In this document: in pieces, positions 12,441-24,641 of the stretch | Numbering within the stretch: the stretch's first letter is position 1 | Layout of the letters: the number at the start of each line of letters is the position of its first letter | Origin: Voacanga thouarsii | Taxonomy: Eukaryota; Streptophyta; Magnoliopsida; Gentianales; Apocynaceae | Direction: 5' to 3' | Length of the DNA stretch: 64,000 bases | Assembly (NCBI GenBank): GCA_026120185.1 | Contig: JANUWF010001937.1 | Coordinates: 1,612,001-1,676,000 of the forward strand | Position numbers and translations under genes: made by a program | The notes under the pieces: generated by a model | Told to the model about the DNA's origin: nothing | Seen by the model: only the letters and a program-made list of their open reading frames with translations | Databases searched by the model: none

Positions 12441-13360
12441 CTTCATATCAAAATTAAGGTAAGACTTTATCTTTGGGAACAAAAATTGATCTAGACATAA
12501 TAAGGTTCAATTTCATATAGGCTTTCATGGTTGAAAATGAAAAATTCTGTTTTGATGTTAAGTTGGAAATTTTGTTTTTGGTGCTCTTTTGAGTAAGGGT
12601 AATAACTGGCCAGCAAATAACTCGTTTCCCATATTTTTTCTGCATTTTGAAGAGGTTAAAGTGCAGCAAACAAAAACAGTAAATAAATTCGGATGTTGCA
12701 TGACAAAATGAATAACAGAAAACAGAAATGCTAGAAATGAATTTACTCACTGTTTGTGGTTATGGATAATTGTAATTGTTGGGAATTGTCTTTGAGAAGT
12801 TGAACTTAAGTATGTTTTGAGAAGTTAGGGAAGTAGTGGAATACAATTGAGAACATGAGGTCCATATATGGGGTTCGAACTTTCCTGAATTCCTAATACT
12901 GCAGGCAGCAAGTCAATGGCCCTCAAGCCACTAGAATTAGTAGAGAGGTTGAAACTTAGAGAGCTAGAGACTCCAACAGCTACAATAGAAATTTTTGTAT
13001 GGAAAACATTGTATAGTATGTCGCAAGGATATTCAATGGTCATATAGAATTTCAAGCACAACATTTTTTGAGAACTCAAAACAAATAGAGAGAGTTAGAT
13101 GCATTGAATATCTCCATGGCAGAGGTAGCATTTAGTTCTAAGAGAAGTTTTGCCTAGATCAAAATAGATGGAAAAACTGCTTTCACTGCTTTCACTCCCT
13201 ACAACTTTTACTACATGATGAAAGATCTGTAAAATGTTAACACAGGAATCTGGAGGATGGAAAATAGAAAGATTTATATCAAACAGATATGCATACACAC
13301 ACACACCCCCACAGTTTGCATTTCTGGAAGATGGAATCTGCATTTCCTGAACACACAGTT

Positions 13361-14397
13361 TGCATGCCAAAAAAACCTAACGCTTTAACCAAACTGCACA
13401 AATTATGCCACACGAATGAAGACACTACCACACACACAACAATAGAACCCTCACACACAACAAAATAAAACACTTTAGCTAACCAAGCTGCAGGAAAAAC
13501 TAAAACAACAACAAGTTTGCATGCAAAAAAAAAAAAAAAACTGACCAAAACTGCATTTTTTAACACTTAACAAACTGTTTTTTGTACAAAAGCTAACCAA
13601 ACTGCCAAAAAAAACTAGCCAAACTGCATTTTTTAACACAAACCAAACTGTTTTGTTTAACACAACCTAACCAAACTACTAAAAAAAACCTAACCAAAAC
13701 TGGATTTTTTAGCACTAACCAAAGTTCATCTAATCACAAAAGCTAACCAAACCGTCGCAAACAAAAACAAGAAAACAGCTTGACTCGCATTTCCGAACAC
13801 ACAGCTTGCATGCCAAAAAAACCCGAGTATAACCAAACTGCACAAATTATGCCACACGGATGAAGACACTACCACACACACAATAATAGAACGCTCACAC
13901 ACAACAAAATAAAACACTTTAGCTAACCAAGCTGCAGGAAAAACTAAAACAACAATAGTTTGCATGCAAAAAAAAAAAAAAACTGACTAAAACTGCATTT
14001 TTTAACACTTAACAAACTGTTTTTTGTACAAAAGCTAACCAAACTGCCAAAAAAAACGTAGCCAAACTGCATTTTTTAACACAAACCAAACTGTTTTGTT
14101 TAACACAACCTAACCAAACTACTAAAAACAACCTAACCAAAACTGGATTTTTTAACACTAACCAAAGTACATCTTATCACAAAAGCTAACCAAACTGCTA
14201 CAAACAAAAACAAGAAAACAGCTTGATCGCATTTCCGAACACACAGCTTGCATGCCAAAAAACCCAAGTATAACCAAACCGCACAAATTATGCCACACGG
14301 ATGAAGACACTGCCACACACACAACAGTAGAACCCTCACACACAACAAAATAAAACACTTTAGATAACCAAGCTGCAGGAAAAACTAAAACAGCCAC
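13361..14397. repeat. ~444-bp tandem repeat, about 2.3 units, in the TNPA-like intron
   Basis: The anchor TGCATGCC followed by a run of A occurs at 13361, 13807 and 14249, giving periods of 446 and 442. Between anchors the units match closely: CACAAATTATGCCACACG, GAAGACACTACC, ACACTTTAG and AAGCTGCAGG recur in order. Within each unit the 10-base word AACCAAACTG is itself repeated several times, and long A runs vary in length between units. All open frames across this array are by-products of the repetition. Confidence 0.9.
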
Positions 14398-14472
14398 ACA
14401 CACAACAAAGCAGCCCATACATTCAACAGTTCACACCCCCCATGCACAAATTCAGTCCCAATCTCATTGGAT

Positions 14473-14567
14473 CCCAAACTTCAAACATTCAAAGTTCAAA
14501 CCAAACATCTCCTGAACAGTCCCAAACTCCAAACATTCAAAGTTCAAACCAACATCTCCTATGCAGT
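14473..14567. repeat. 48-bp tandem duplication near an intron-exon border
   Basis: CCCAAACT(T/C)CAAACATTC... occurs at 14473-14520 and again at 14521-14567, with one indel and a few changes. It lies in the TNPA-like intron just upstream (in + coordinates) of the 14705 exon end. Confidence 0.85.
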
Positions 14568-16139
14568 CCCATCCAAACTCCACACATTTAACACATCCAA
14601 CTACGAAAAACGGCATATTCCAATAAAACATAATTGTCCCATGTAACTATAAAGAAAGGCATATTCCATTAAAACAAAATCTAATGAGTCATATGCATGA
14701 TTACCACTACACTCGCCACATGAGAGTTGGAAGAAGTTCCGCTGGCATCCGTGTAACACTTCTTGAACATTTGTACACGGGTTGGAGAATGGCCTTGCTC
14801 CATTGCCTGCATAATCCAATTTCTGTAAGTACTTAATAGAGGCCAACATATCATTCAAAAATATGAAGAAGTTACCATATCATCACGAATTTGATTGTAA
14901 GGCTTCTTCCCTGTCCTATGATTCATGTTCTTCATATTTCTGTTCCTTTTATTCTTCTCTGCCATTGCCTGAATTTAGAAAATTCAGTCATCAATAGATT
15001 TGACATGGACATCAATGTATCAATCAAGAAAGAGTATGAACACGTGTTCGTACCTTCCCTTCAGCTGAATCCCACAATTGAAGGAGATTAGTCCACTGAG
15101 CGTGAATCACGCGATCATCGGTGCATGGAGTTTGGTGATGGATGTCTTTTGTTGCATCATACCATTCGCTCTTTAATGATGCTTTCCAGGTCCTCTATTT
15201 TATGCTAATTAATCTTAGGATAGCAGGCTTAAGACCAGGCGGTACATTAAACTTCTCCTACACATGGACAAGAAAATAACAAAACTCAAATACATATTAC
15301 TATATAATGTACTTCAATATTAGAACAAAACGTCAAATACCTTCACAACATTGAACATCTCATTCTTGTTGTCTCGAGGAATCTGAGACCATGATTTGAT
15401 ATCTATCGGAGCGTACATTCCATTCCTTGCTATGGTTCCCAAATATTCGGTCAATTTACTACAGTTTGTTCCCACCGGTTGTCCAAACTTGTTGAATTCA
15501 ACCTCCAAAGGCTTCGCATTTCAAGGGCGGCCCCAAATAGAGGTCATATAGGTTGGTCCTCTCTTGCGAGCTGTCTCGCATCTCCTTGTACTTACTTCTC
15601 ACACAAAAATTTGAGCGAGGACTCATTAGGTAATACAAAAATATAGAAAGCATATGAGAAGCTAACAAATATAAATATACCTTAACTTTCGCTTTGTTGC
15701 AGGACTTGACCCTCAACCTCTTGTACAACATGGGCAGAGGTAATTTCATCAGCCTCTTGTACAACATGCGCCTCGATACTGCAATCACCACATTGGTTAG
15801 GTTGACTGGTACTTCTTCTTCTTCACCTAGTTCTTGCCATGCCTGGATTCAAATCTGGGCATCAAATGTTCGCACCAAAGATCAGTAATTTCATATCCAA
15901 AAAAATCCCCAAAAATAACACAAGACATTTATCAACTATGTTAAAAAAAAAAAAAACAGCAAACAAACATACAGAATGCATAGAAACATATTATATTACT
16001 TGCAACATGGCATAAACAATGGAGAATGAACATTGTATCTCATATTACAACCATTTACAATGTACACAACTACGCCTTGAATAGAATGGTTCTCAAAACA
16101 AGTTTGGACAACAAAAGCAACTTATAAAGTAAAGATTGT

Positions 16140-19100
16140 TCAAGTAGCTGTAATTTCAACTTCAACTCCATCGACCCCTTCAGCAACCCAGCTGACTTCC
16201 TCACTTCCCAAATCTGCCTGGATGTTACAACTTTCACTCTGCAAATAACTCTCAACATCAACTACGGACCCCATGTTATACACAACTCTCGGATTTGTGG
16301 TTATAACAGTTTGCCAATTACTTTCAGTCGGGTCTCCAACGTAAAAGACTTGCGTTGCTTGAGAAGCTAGAATGAAAGGCTCTTCATGGGGCCTAACATC
16401 AGTGAAATTGGCCAGAGTAAAGCCCTCAGCATCTTGCTTCAACATTTTCCCTGTTGATACCCAATTACATCTGAACAACACAACTCTACGCCCGTCTCTA
16501 TAATCTAACCCAATCACATCTGTTAATTTCCCCAAATAAGACACATCACTTGAAATTGGATTTCTGTCCCTAACGCTTGAGAAACTAGTTGTTGTTGCAT
16601 TTACGTAAACGCCACTATTTTGTGTTTTCCTTCTGCGTTCAACTTCTACGATATGATATCGAAAGCCGTTCACCAAGAACCTATCGTATTTAAGACCAAT
16701 GCCATTGGGTCCTCTGGCCAAATGCTTCAAATCCTTAGAAATTATATCATCATCATTGAATTGCAATGCCTTCACCTAGGAAATCAACAAGAGTCAATGT
16801 AAGCTTAAGCATCATTAAAGTATAACTTAAGCATGCTACCTGAGATGAATCTTACATAATTGCAAAACTAATTCGCAAATTCTTCACTATGGATGCACTC
16901 AATTTCATGCAAACTTGCACGAGGATGCCTTTGTTCCACTAGTCCATGATGCTGGCTGCATATACATACTATGCATTAGTTAAGCGTGGCTTCATGGCCA
17001 CTAATCTAATGAAGAATATAAATCCTCTATCTTATACGTACTCTAAGTAAGGTTTTACAGCGTGAGAATTAAACAACACATATTGATGTGCTATCTTCAA
17101 TGTGTCTTCATCAAATTTTGTAGGAACTCCTTTTCCAAGTGAACGTCCAGTTGGTTTGAAAATATCTAACCCAGCATAGGAATTGGCTTCATGATCGTCA
17201 TTCCTACTTGGTCGGTTGAACTTTGTCTCCACATAGTCAGCAAGATATAACGAGCAAAATGTCAAACATTCCTCAGCCAAGTACCCTTCAGCAATAGAAC
17301 CCTCTGGGCGACTCCTATTACGAACATAGGACTTTAACGTGCTCAAATACCTATTTAAATTCAACTTTCATACATTAGTTTCAATGTCATTGATGTTCAT
17401 GTTTGTAATCGCAAGAAAGAATAACCTAAACATTAAATGAATGAAACGTGTACCTCTCTATAGGATACATCCATCGATAATGAACCGGCCCAGCTATCCT
17501 AGCTTCGGATGCTAAATGGACAGTAAGATGCATCATGATACTGAATGATGAAGGAGGGAAGACTCGCTCCAATTCACAAAGGATAATTGCAATCTCTTGC
17601 TCTAATTGAAACACTTCATTCGGATGAAGCTCAGTGCAGCACAACTTTCTAAAGTATCTACTGAGCTTTATTAAAGGATAGCGGACAGCCTTAGGTAAAA
17701 CTTTTCTTAGAGCGATTGGCAGCAATTGTTGCATCAAAATATGATGGTCATGGCTTTTAAGTCCAGAAAGCTTAGGTGGATTAAGGTGTACGCACTTAGA
17801 CAAGTTGGCAGCGTATCCGTCCGGCACCTTAACACCTTTCAAAGTCTTGCAAAATGTCACTTTATCCTTCTTACGTAGTACAAAAGAAGCCGGTGGTAAA
17901 TACACCTTACCATTATCCCTCTCAACGGGATGAAGGTCGGATCGAATACCCATATCCTTTAAGTCGAGAGGTGACTTAAGGTCCCGTTTCTTATCCACCT
18001 CCAACAATATTGCGCATATGGTTTCAGAAACGTTCTTTTCAATATGCATTACATCAAGATTATGGCGCATCAAATTGTCCTTCCAATATGGCAACTCGAA
18101 GAATATACTTTGTTTCTTCCAATTATAGGGCAATTGCTGGTTATCATTGACAGCCCTTCCAAATTTGATCTGTTTTCCATCCAACTCATGCAATATTGTA
18201 TCCCCAGTCAATGCAGGCGGTGGCCTTCCATGTTCTTGATGACCATCAAATGACCATGCATCATATCGAAAACGATGAGTAGGAGACAAAAACCTACGAT
18301 GCCCCATGTAGCAATGTTTGGCACCATTCTTCAACCATTGAGATTTTGTCTCCTTATGACATATAGGACATGCTAGCTGCCCTTTAGTACTCCACCCCGA
18401 CAAATTTGCATAACCAGGGAAATCACTAATTGTCCACAACAATGCAGCACGTAGCTGAAAATTCTGCTTCGAAGATGCATCAAATGTTTGCACGCCTATG
18501 GCCCATAGCTCTTTCAATTCAGCAATTAGCGGTTGTAAATAAATATCAATATTATTACCGGGAGCAGATGGACCAGGTATCAACAATGATAGTATGAAAT
18601 ACGGTTGCTTCATGCACATCCAAGGGGGCAAGTTGTAAGGCATAAGTATCACAGGCCAAGTACTATGAGCAACATTCATATTTTTAAAAGGATTAAAACC
18701 ATCGGACGCCAATCCCAACCTCACATTACGTGCATCTTTTGCAAAATCAGTATTTATAGCGTCAAAAGCTTTCCAAGCAGGTGAATCAGCAGGATGCCTC
18801 ATCCGACCATCATCCATGCGCCCTTCTGCATGCCATCTCATGGAAGCCGAAGTCTTGGCTGACATGAATAGACGTTGTAGTCGAGGTTTCAAAGGAAAGT
18901 GCCACAGAACTTTCTTTGCAATCTTCCTCTTCTCTCCCGTTGAGTCATTTTCAGAAATGACCCACCTAGACACTTTACACGTTTCACAATCCTTCCGTCC
19001 TTCCTTATCCCCCCAGTACAATGTACAATCATTAGGACAAGCATCTATTTTTTGATAGCCTAAACCCAGTTGCTTCATCAATTTTTCAGCTTCATAAAAA

Positions 19101-19672
19101 GATTTAGGAAGTTCAACACCCTCGAGCAATGCTTCTCTCAACAAATCAAGTAGCATATCAAAATGCTTGTTAGACCACTTCCCTGCGCACTTGAGATGAA
19201 GTAACCGAATGATGAAGGCAAGTTTAGAGAATTTCTTACAACCTGGATACAAATCTTGTTGAGAGTCATTAATTAGCTTGTAAAATTTTTCAGCATCTGC
19301 GGCAGTCGAAATACTTTCTTCATCTACATTTCCACAAGGTGGGACCCCAAAAGCATCATGCAACATTGCTTCCATGTCATCAGGCATAGAGGCTACATTA
19401 TTTGAAATGGGCTCGGAGTGTGATGTACTTAAACTAGGTGTAAAAAGTTCTCCATGTGCTATCCAATGTGTATAGCCCTTAATAAATCCAACAACAATCA
19501 AATGCTCCCTGGCCTCAATTTTTGTCCTCATTACTCCGTTTCCACATTTTAGACAAGGACATAATATCATTCCATTTAAACTTGCGTTGTTTATTGCAAA
19601 GTTTAAAAACCTTTCGACTCCATTTTCATATTCAATGCAATTCCTTGGAAGTTTCATCCAACCCTTATCCAT
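16140..19672 (-). CDS. CACTA tnp2-type transposase, one nonsense codon
   Basis: Four exons fit GT-AG splice sites and keep phase: 19672-17454, 17350-17038, 16951-16856, 16775-16140, together 1,088 codons including the stop. The start chosen is MDKGWMKLPRNC, the usual N-terminus of plant tnp2 proteins, not the upstream Met. Domains in order: transposase-associated domain (residues 1-80, CPCLKCGN), tnp2 transposase core (STWPVILMPYNLPPWMC near residue 340, LDVMHIEKNV further on), DUF4218 (MHLTVHLASEA, then WMYPIER spliced to YLSTLKSYVRNRSRPEG), and DUF4216 in exon 4 (KTQNSGVYV, VVLFRCNW, QVFYVGDP). The protein would bind element ends and cut and join DNA. A TAG at 16870-16868 in exon 3, where relatives have Trp, ends it at about residue 871, before DUF4216. 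No frameshift was seen. It lies directly upstream of the TNPA-like gene in the same orientation. Confidence 0.93.
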
Positions 19673-22600
19673 ACTTTTGAAACTAATTATCCAACTCAAA
19701 CGCCAGCGACAAATGGAAGAGAATTTACCTATGTTAGGATCACATTAGAATACAAGTGGAGAAATCCCTAAAAAAACAGCAAGCAATACCTATTACAATA
19801 AATAGGAAGAAAGTTCTAATATGTTAAGTGGTGCGTGAACTTTCTAATTTGAAGTAGGAAGAGGCTCTACTTGAAGATAAGTGGTACGACTCGGTCCTGG
19901 AATTAATAGAGAATATGACAAAACATATACTACTATAGAAAAAGCAGCCTACTGTATTGAGCAGGGTGAGCAAGAGATAGACTTAGGTTGTTTGGTTGAA
20001 AGAAAAAATCTCACCGCCTCAACCTGAATCTTGGTGCATCTTTATTCTTCTTTCATCCCATTCCTCAAATGATATATGATGATATTATTGGAAACCTTTA
20101 GGTCTCTAATGAACCAATATTCTAGATTATTACACAACTTTATTATTAAAAAAAAAAAAGAATTCGTTTTTTTAGTGAATGAAAAAAGGCATGTTTTCTT
20201 GGTGAAAATTTGAAGTGTAATTACTTAGATATGATTAAATTGAAAAGGAAATATGATTTTAAAAAGAAGAATGATTTTAAAGGCCGATTGATGGACAGAA
20301 ATTAGTTTGCAACAATAGTAAAGTAGGATGAACAAACTGTAGTAATTTAAATAGACACTAGTAAATGCCTTTGGAGTCTTGCTATATGGGCTTATGACTG
20401 TTGCATTCATATGTGCTGTCTAAGTTTCTGACTAGATCACTAAGAGAAGAAGAGTAACATACCAAATAGGGCAGTGGAAATTTGATATTGGTCCATAATT
20501 TCTACTTGAAATAGTGCAGGATTTCGGCTAATCGTAACGAGTAAATTTTTTAGCTTATGTTGATCAAGAACAGATGCGACCAATTTTGATGATTTCGGTG
20601 CTTAATGTGATTTACTTTTCTTGTAGAATAGAGCAGAAAACACTTATCATTAGGTTATGAATTCCTTCAAATGTCTTTGTATTGCTGCAATGAAAGAAAC
20701 AAGGAAAAATAAAAGTCAAGATTCTTTTTTTTTTTTTACAGATTAATTAATTGAATTTTCTCCGCTAAAACTCTGAGAAATTGAAAGAATCTATATATCC
20801 CAAACATATCTTACATAATCTATCATCCTCATGACAAAATCAGTTCAAGAATTTGAATTTATGTTTAGATTCTCAGTCCCCTCTTCGTTTAAGCAATCAC
20901 CAGGATGAACGGACTGCATACTTCTGCTTAAAAGAAACAAAGCAATACAGTTACAAAGATGGTCAACTGATTAACGGACACTTCATACTTCATTTGTAGA
21001 GAATAAAACCCACAATTTCCCTAATTTCAAAAACTACCAATCAACAGCATCCATTGAGCCGTAAACAAATCTGAATTAGAACTTATTTTAGTCATTGAAA
21101 TGCAATTGTTAGGATCATCAATACACAAGAAACAGTAAAATGCACATACAACTACCTTAAACTTCTCTTTTTATTACATTAATTCTATACATCACAACTT
21201 ATCCCAAACACCTATGCCAAATGGACTCAACATATTCCAGTAAGACAAACGGAAGATAGAAAACCTTTTCTATCATTCCCATAACTGCACAAACAACAAC
21301 CAAATCTGAATAAAAAACTTAAGAATAGAGAAGAACAACTTCTAGCTGAGATAACCAAACTAGTGGCTAAAATGCCTGAAGTAAGGACTCCAAAATATTG
21401 ACCAAATTCTAAATTGAACATGCAATTTTTGCAACCAAAAGAAGAGAAAAAAACTAGAGCCATTTAACAACCAATTACATACCACAAACTGTGAACAAAC
21501 TGATTTCAAAAATGGGATTTGCATAAGTCATCATCACTATTAATATGGAAGGGTTAAAGAACTCTAGAACAGAAAATCTAGCAGTGAATAGAAAGTTGAA
21601 AATAAGACAAAATTCTTTTGAAGCACCATTTCCAGCACTCTAGAACACAACAACAAGGATTCAAAAAAAGCCCCCAAAGAATAATCAAAGAGTACTAAAG
21701 AAAAGAACTTTAATCCTTTAGAAATATAGGTGTCTCATTATCATCTTCTTCAAAACTATAGTTTCCACACAACTACAAGCAACTCACCATTCGCTAGGGA
21801 ACTATTTCAAGTTGCAAGAATTCAGCTACAAAATCTCTCACAATTCAAATAAACAATAAACTGCAAAAAAGACACATTTTTTATTGTAGCAAGCGAAAAA
21901 AGAGTGACAGCCCAAAAACATAGCACACACAAAATTTATACAGAATTAAAATTAAAATCAACCGACCCACATCCTTGCCTTACACCCGAAAGACCAAGAT
22001 CCACAAACGCCATTTTAAACCGCATCCAGCAGAATCTTTTTTTTAAAGAAAAAATTCGGCTCGAGAAGAATTACTTCTAAATTCCTAAAAGATAAAAATT
22101 CATAACCACATCGGAGCTCTAAAACTCCCCTTCAGACTAAACAATTCAGACTTTGGATATTCGTAATAACCCAATTGTAACATCAACCTATAAATACGTC
22201 AACTCAACTACACATACATACGGAGATAGAGAACTCACAGAGTGAGAAATTTGCTGAGGTTAGGTTTTAACAAAAAAGCAGAGGCGTACAGAATCCAAAT
22301 TGCCTGAAGAATACTTACCAATCTAAAGAGCGGCGTACAGACCGTAGCTCAATAACGCCCCTCTGCAATGCCGATACCGCTTCACACAGTCGCTCGCGCA
22401 GAGGACCACTTCAATCGGTTGTGCAGAGAAAATGCTGTAACTTGCGCAGAGGAGTTTGGGCTGAAGAAGCTGCGAATCAAGCTCTATTTCGTCCGATTTC
22501 ACTCACTGATTTGAAGGAATTCGTCCAATTTCACTCACTGATTTGAAGGAAAAATCCTAATCCCTTCACTGCCCGCCATTGTTGTTGCTCTCGGCGCCTT

Positions 22601-22690
22601 CTTGAAGCACAACCCTCGTTTTTTTCCTTCCCTCCAACGACGCGCGATTTTTTTTTTTTTGTCAAAGTGTTATGCGCGCCTGAGGATGCT
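19673..22690 (-). promoter_or_regulatory. 5' non-coding region of the CACTA transcript
   Basis: No protein similarity was seen here. Most is AT-rich and resembles long 5' intron or spacer. From about 22280 to 22640 the sequence becomes clearly more GC-rich, with GCAGAGG words repeated at 22280-22450. This is next to the right terminus, where transcription toward the left should start, so it is a candidate promoter and first non-coding exon. Confidence 0.5.
22489..22552. repeat. 32-bp tandem duplication in the CACTA 5' region
   Basis: TCGTCC(G/A)ATTTCACTCACTG... occurs at 22489-22520 and 22521-22552, nearly identical. It lies in the GC-richer presumed first exon or promoter. Confidence 0.9.
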
Positions 22691-22871
22691 AAAGTGTTAG
22701 GAAAAATGTAATTTTTTTTCTTGACACAAAATTGTGTCATAACAGTACATTACCTAATAAAACTACGTCGTATTGATTTAATATAATAACACTTAAAAAG
22801 CCAGTGTCATTATAACTATTACATTATTACACTTTATAAAAAATGTCATTAAAAATATGTTAGTAAAACCT

Positions 22872-22886
22872 TTTTTTCTAGTAGTG
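22872..22886 (-). repeat. Right terminal inverted repeat of the CACTA element
   Basis: The reverse complement reads CACTACTAGAAAAAA; it is followed by the TSD TCT at 22887-22889. The adjoining 22690-22870 carries a few subterminal words (AGTGTCATTATAAC type). Confidence 0.95.
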
Positions 22887-24184
22887 TCTATAACTAAGTT
22901 CTAAATCCCCTAAACCTTTCTCAAGTTCATCAAGGGAAAACAAATCTATCGAATTAATATAAAAGGGAACCCACCTTATTCATCCTTTCTTAAGTTCAAC
23001 ACAGAGAATTATCCAATCAACTAATTCGATTAATCAAAACCCAAGTGATAAATTACTCAAAATAGACATTAGTTAATCAAATAAATATCCAATACAATAG
23101 TAAATCAGGGTAAAACCATTTAATTACAACTCAAATCAAATAAATCCAACATTCCCAAAATCATATCACAATAATATAGAAAAAACTAATAGACAAGGTT
23201 TCTCTTCTACTTTGCAATCTTCTTTTGGGTTGCTCATTTCTTCTCAAATCTTTCATTGATCTTCTATTCTCCTCTTTTTTCTTGTGTTTCCAATGGGTTT
23301 TTAGATGGTTTTCGTGGGGTGGCTCTCTCTTAGATTCTTCAAATTTGAAGTATTTATAGTTTCCTATTTGAATCCCTAAAATTCTAAAGAATATTTGTTT
23401 TCTGTGATATTGCATGGCATTGTGGTAAGTGACCTATACGATGTCATGTATGCTTTAATTCTTTCAATTTGGCTTAAAACGACGTCGTGGGATTTACTGG
23501 TGTTGTGTGCTAGAATTCTACACAACGATGTTAAGTATGATTGGCACGCCGTTGAGCTCCTGATGTTCTTCATTTTCTACATTTTGATGACGCATGACGA
23601 CATGTATGGTGGTGGGGACAACATCATCGACTCTCAAAATTTCAACTTTTGAAATTCAAAAGCTGTATGGTGGCATGCAGCATGAACTTGATGGTGTCGT
23701 GTCTGTTCAATATTTTCTTCTTAAATTCTTATATAATCTCAAGCTTTTTATCTTACATAAAACAAAGAGAAATGGAGGATTAATAGCAATATAAAATGTA
23801 TTTTAGAGACTTTGAAGTGCATATGGTATGTAAAATATACATGTAATAAGTAATTATCACATACTATGCAAAACTTTTGAATGCTATATTTTTTTATTAA
23901 TTTGCATGACTTGATGCATGGTTCTGTATCATGCCGTGCATTTTCACTAAAGTCACTTTAAAAACTCTTTATACTTTATTTAGACTTCATTAAGATCGTT
24001 TCGTAATATTCCAAAACATCTACAAATATCTCTAAACCTTAGATTTCATTCATTCTTACAAAAAATAATTACAAACACATAAATCTACAAAATGAGTGGA
24101 AACCATTGCAAATCACATAAACAAACATATAAAAACTAAGTAAAGAAAGTATAAAAATAAGATATCTTTTGCACACAATAGCCA

Positions 24185-24641
24185 CCTCTCATTTCTAAAA
24201 TGGTGCGTGTCATTCCTTTAGGAAACTCATCGATATATCCTTTATTACTCTTTATTTCGTATCAAAATTTTAATCCCTTACATAAAGCATTCCTAGTGGC
24301 TAACATCAAATGATGAGCCAAAAATGTCTTCCATGCAGCACAATATAGGCACTAGAGGGAGGCAATAAAGAAATAAATCTAGGTTTTGGAGGCAAATAGC
24401 TTATAAGATATAGCACCATTACTAGAAAGCAAGAAGACAATAGAATCCAAGTAGGTGTATAAAGTAAAATTCAATCATAATAGTGATAATAGTAAGGTGA
24501 AGTAATATAAATTGTGACTGGCGGCCAAGTGTTTTACATAAGTTGAAGGCATAGATTTAAAAAAAAAAAAAATTGTGTTGATAGTTAAACTAGTTATAAT
24601 CAAGTCTGTCTTAGCAGTGGTAGTAATCAAAAGGTAAAAGA
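24185..24641 (+). pseudogene. Decayed copia pol, first part (integrase/RT linker and RT start)
   Basis: Plus-strand reading gives, with stops and gaps, IYPLLLFISYQN and HKAFLVANI (linker), then ESKWVYKVKFN, VEGIDLK and VKLVIIKSVLAVVVIKR. These are the opening motifs of the Ty1-copia reverse transcriptase domain (RVT_2). The frame continues directly at 55926 once element C is removed. The AAAGA at 24637-24641 is the TSD of element C. This is the oldest recognised layer of the nest. Confidence 0.82.

Larger units (their letters stand above)
9963..15846 (-). pseudogene. TNPA-like gene of the CACTA element (Transposase_24 / Ptta-En-Spm type)
   Basis: A consistent exon chain can be read, with GT-AG introns all in phase 0: about 15600-15341, 15257-15054, 14968-14876, 14806-14705, 11020-10637, 10323-10087 and 9986-9963. 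Conserved blocks in order are RGPTYM, then VEFNKFGQPVG, then FNVPPGLKP, then ThrGly-LysLys-ProTyr-x3-ArgAspAsp, then HSPTRVQMFKK, then PNDIFSQVVGLDRYGRVCTFG with a following coiled coil, then VGGVLLGEDWCEVMV and IGIGIAWPRHL (a domain common in plant CACTA ORFs, perhaps DUF8039). These fit the DNA-binding accessory protein that acts with tnp2. A TGA at 15521-15523 between the RGPT and VEFN blocks and a TAG at 15195-15197 interrupt it, so it is probably inactive. The first exon (ATG near 15846, MARTR then TGA) is uncertain. The intron 11021-14704 is 3.7 kb. Confidence 0.8.
8844..22886 (-). mobile_element. Complete CACTA (En/Spm, DTC) DNA transposon, 14.0 kb
   Basis: The left end begins CACTACTAGAAAAAA and the right end is its reverse complement, with one extra A in the following run. 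The flanking three bases are TCT on both sides (8841-8843 and 22887-22889), the 3-bp TSD typical of CACTA elements. Subterminal repeats are present at both ends. Two genes on the minus strand encode a tnp2 transposase (19672-16140) and a TNPA-like protein (to 9963), so transcription would run from the right end leftward. The element sits inside an Athila-like LTR. The clean TSD and matching TIRs suggest a fairly recent insertion. The tnp2 gene has one nonsense codon, and the TNPA-like gene has at least two, so autonomy is doubtful. Confidence 0.96.
8285..24180 (-). repeat. Second Athila-like LTR, split by the CACTA transposon
   Basis: The halves 8285-8843 and 22890-24180 read as one LTR once the CACTA element and one TCT are removed. 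The join CCTATCTCTAGGTGATCC / CTAAACCTTTCTCAAGTTCAT aligns with the uninterrupted LTR at 26635-28084 (CCTATCTCTAGGCAATATTG ... CCTCTTTCTCAAATTAATC). A minus-strand TATAAATA lies at 23351-23358, with a palindrome-rich stretch upstream of it (23400-23700, containing ACGACGTCGT). Outer ends are approximate. No internal region or partner LTR was identified. Confidence 0.6.

Noticed and set aside
13095..14418. Series of similar Val/Leu/Cys-rich minus-strand open frames that looks like a membrane-protein family
   Set aside because: They are translations of the AACCAAACTG-rich tandem array; similarity between them follows from the DNA repeat, and the array lies in an intron.
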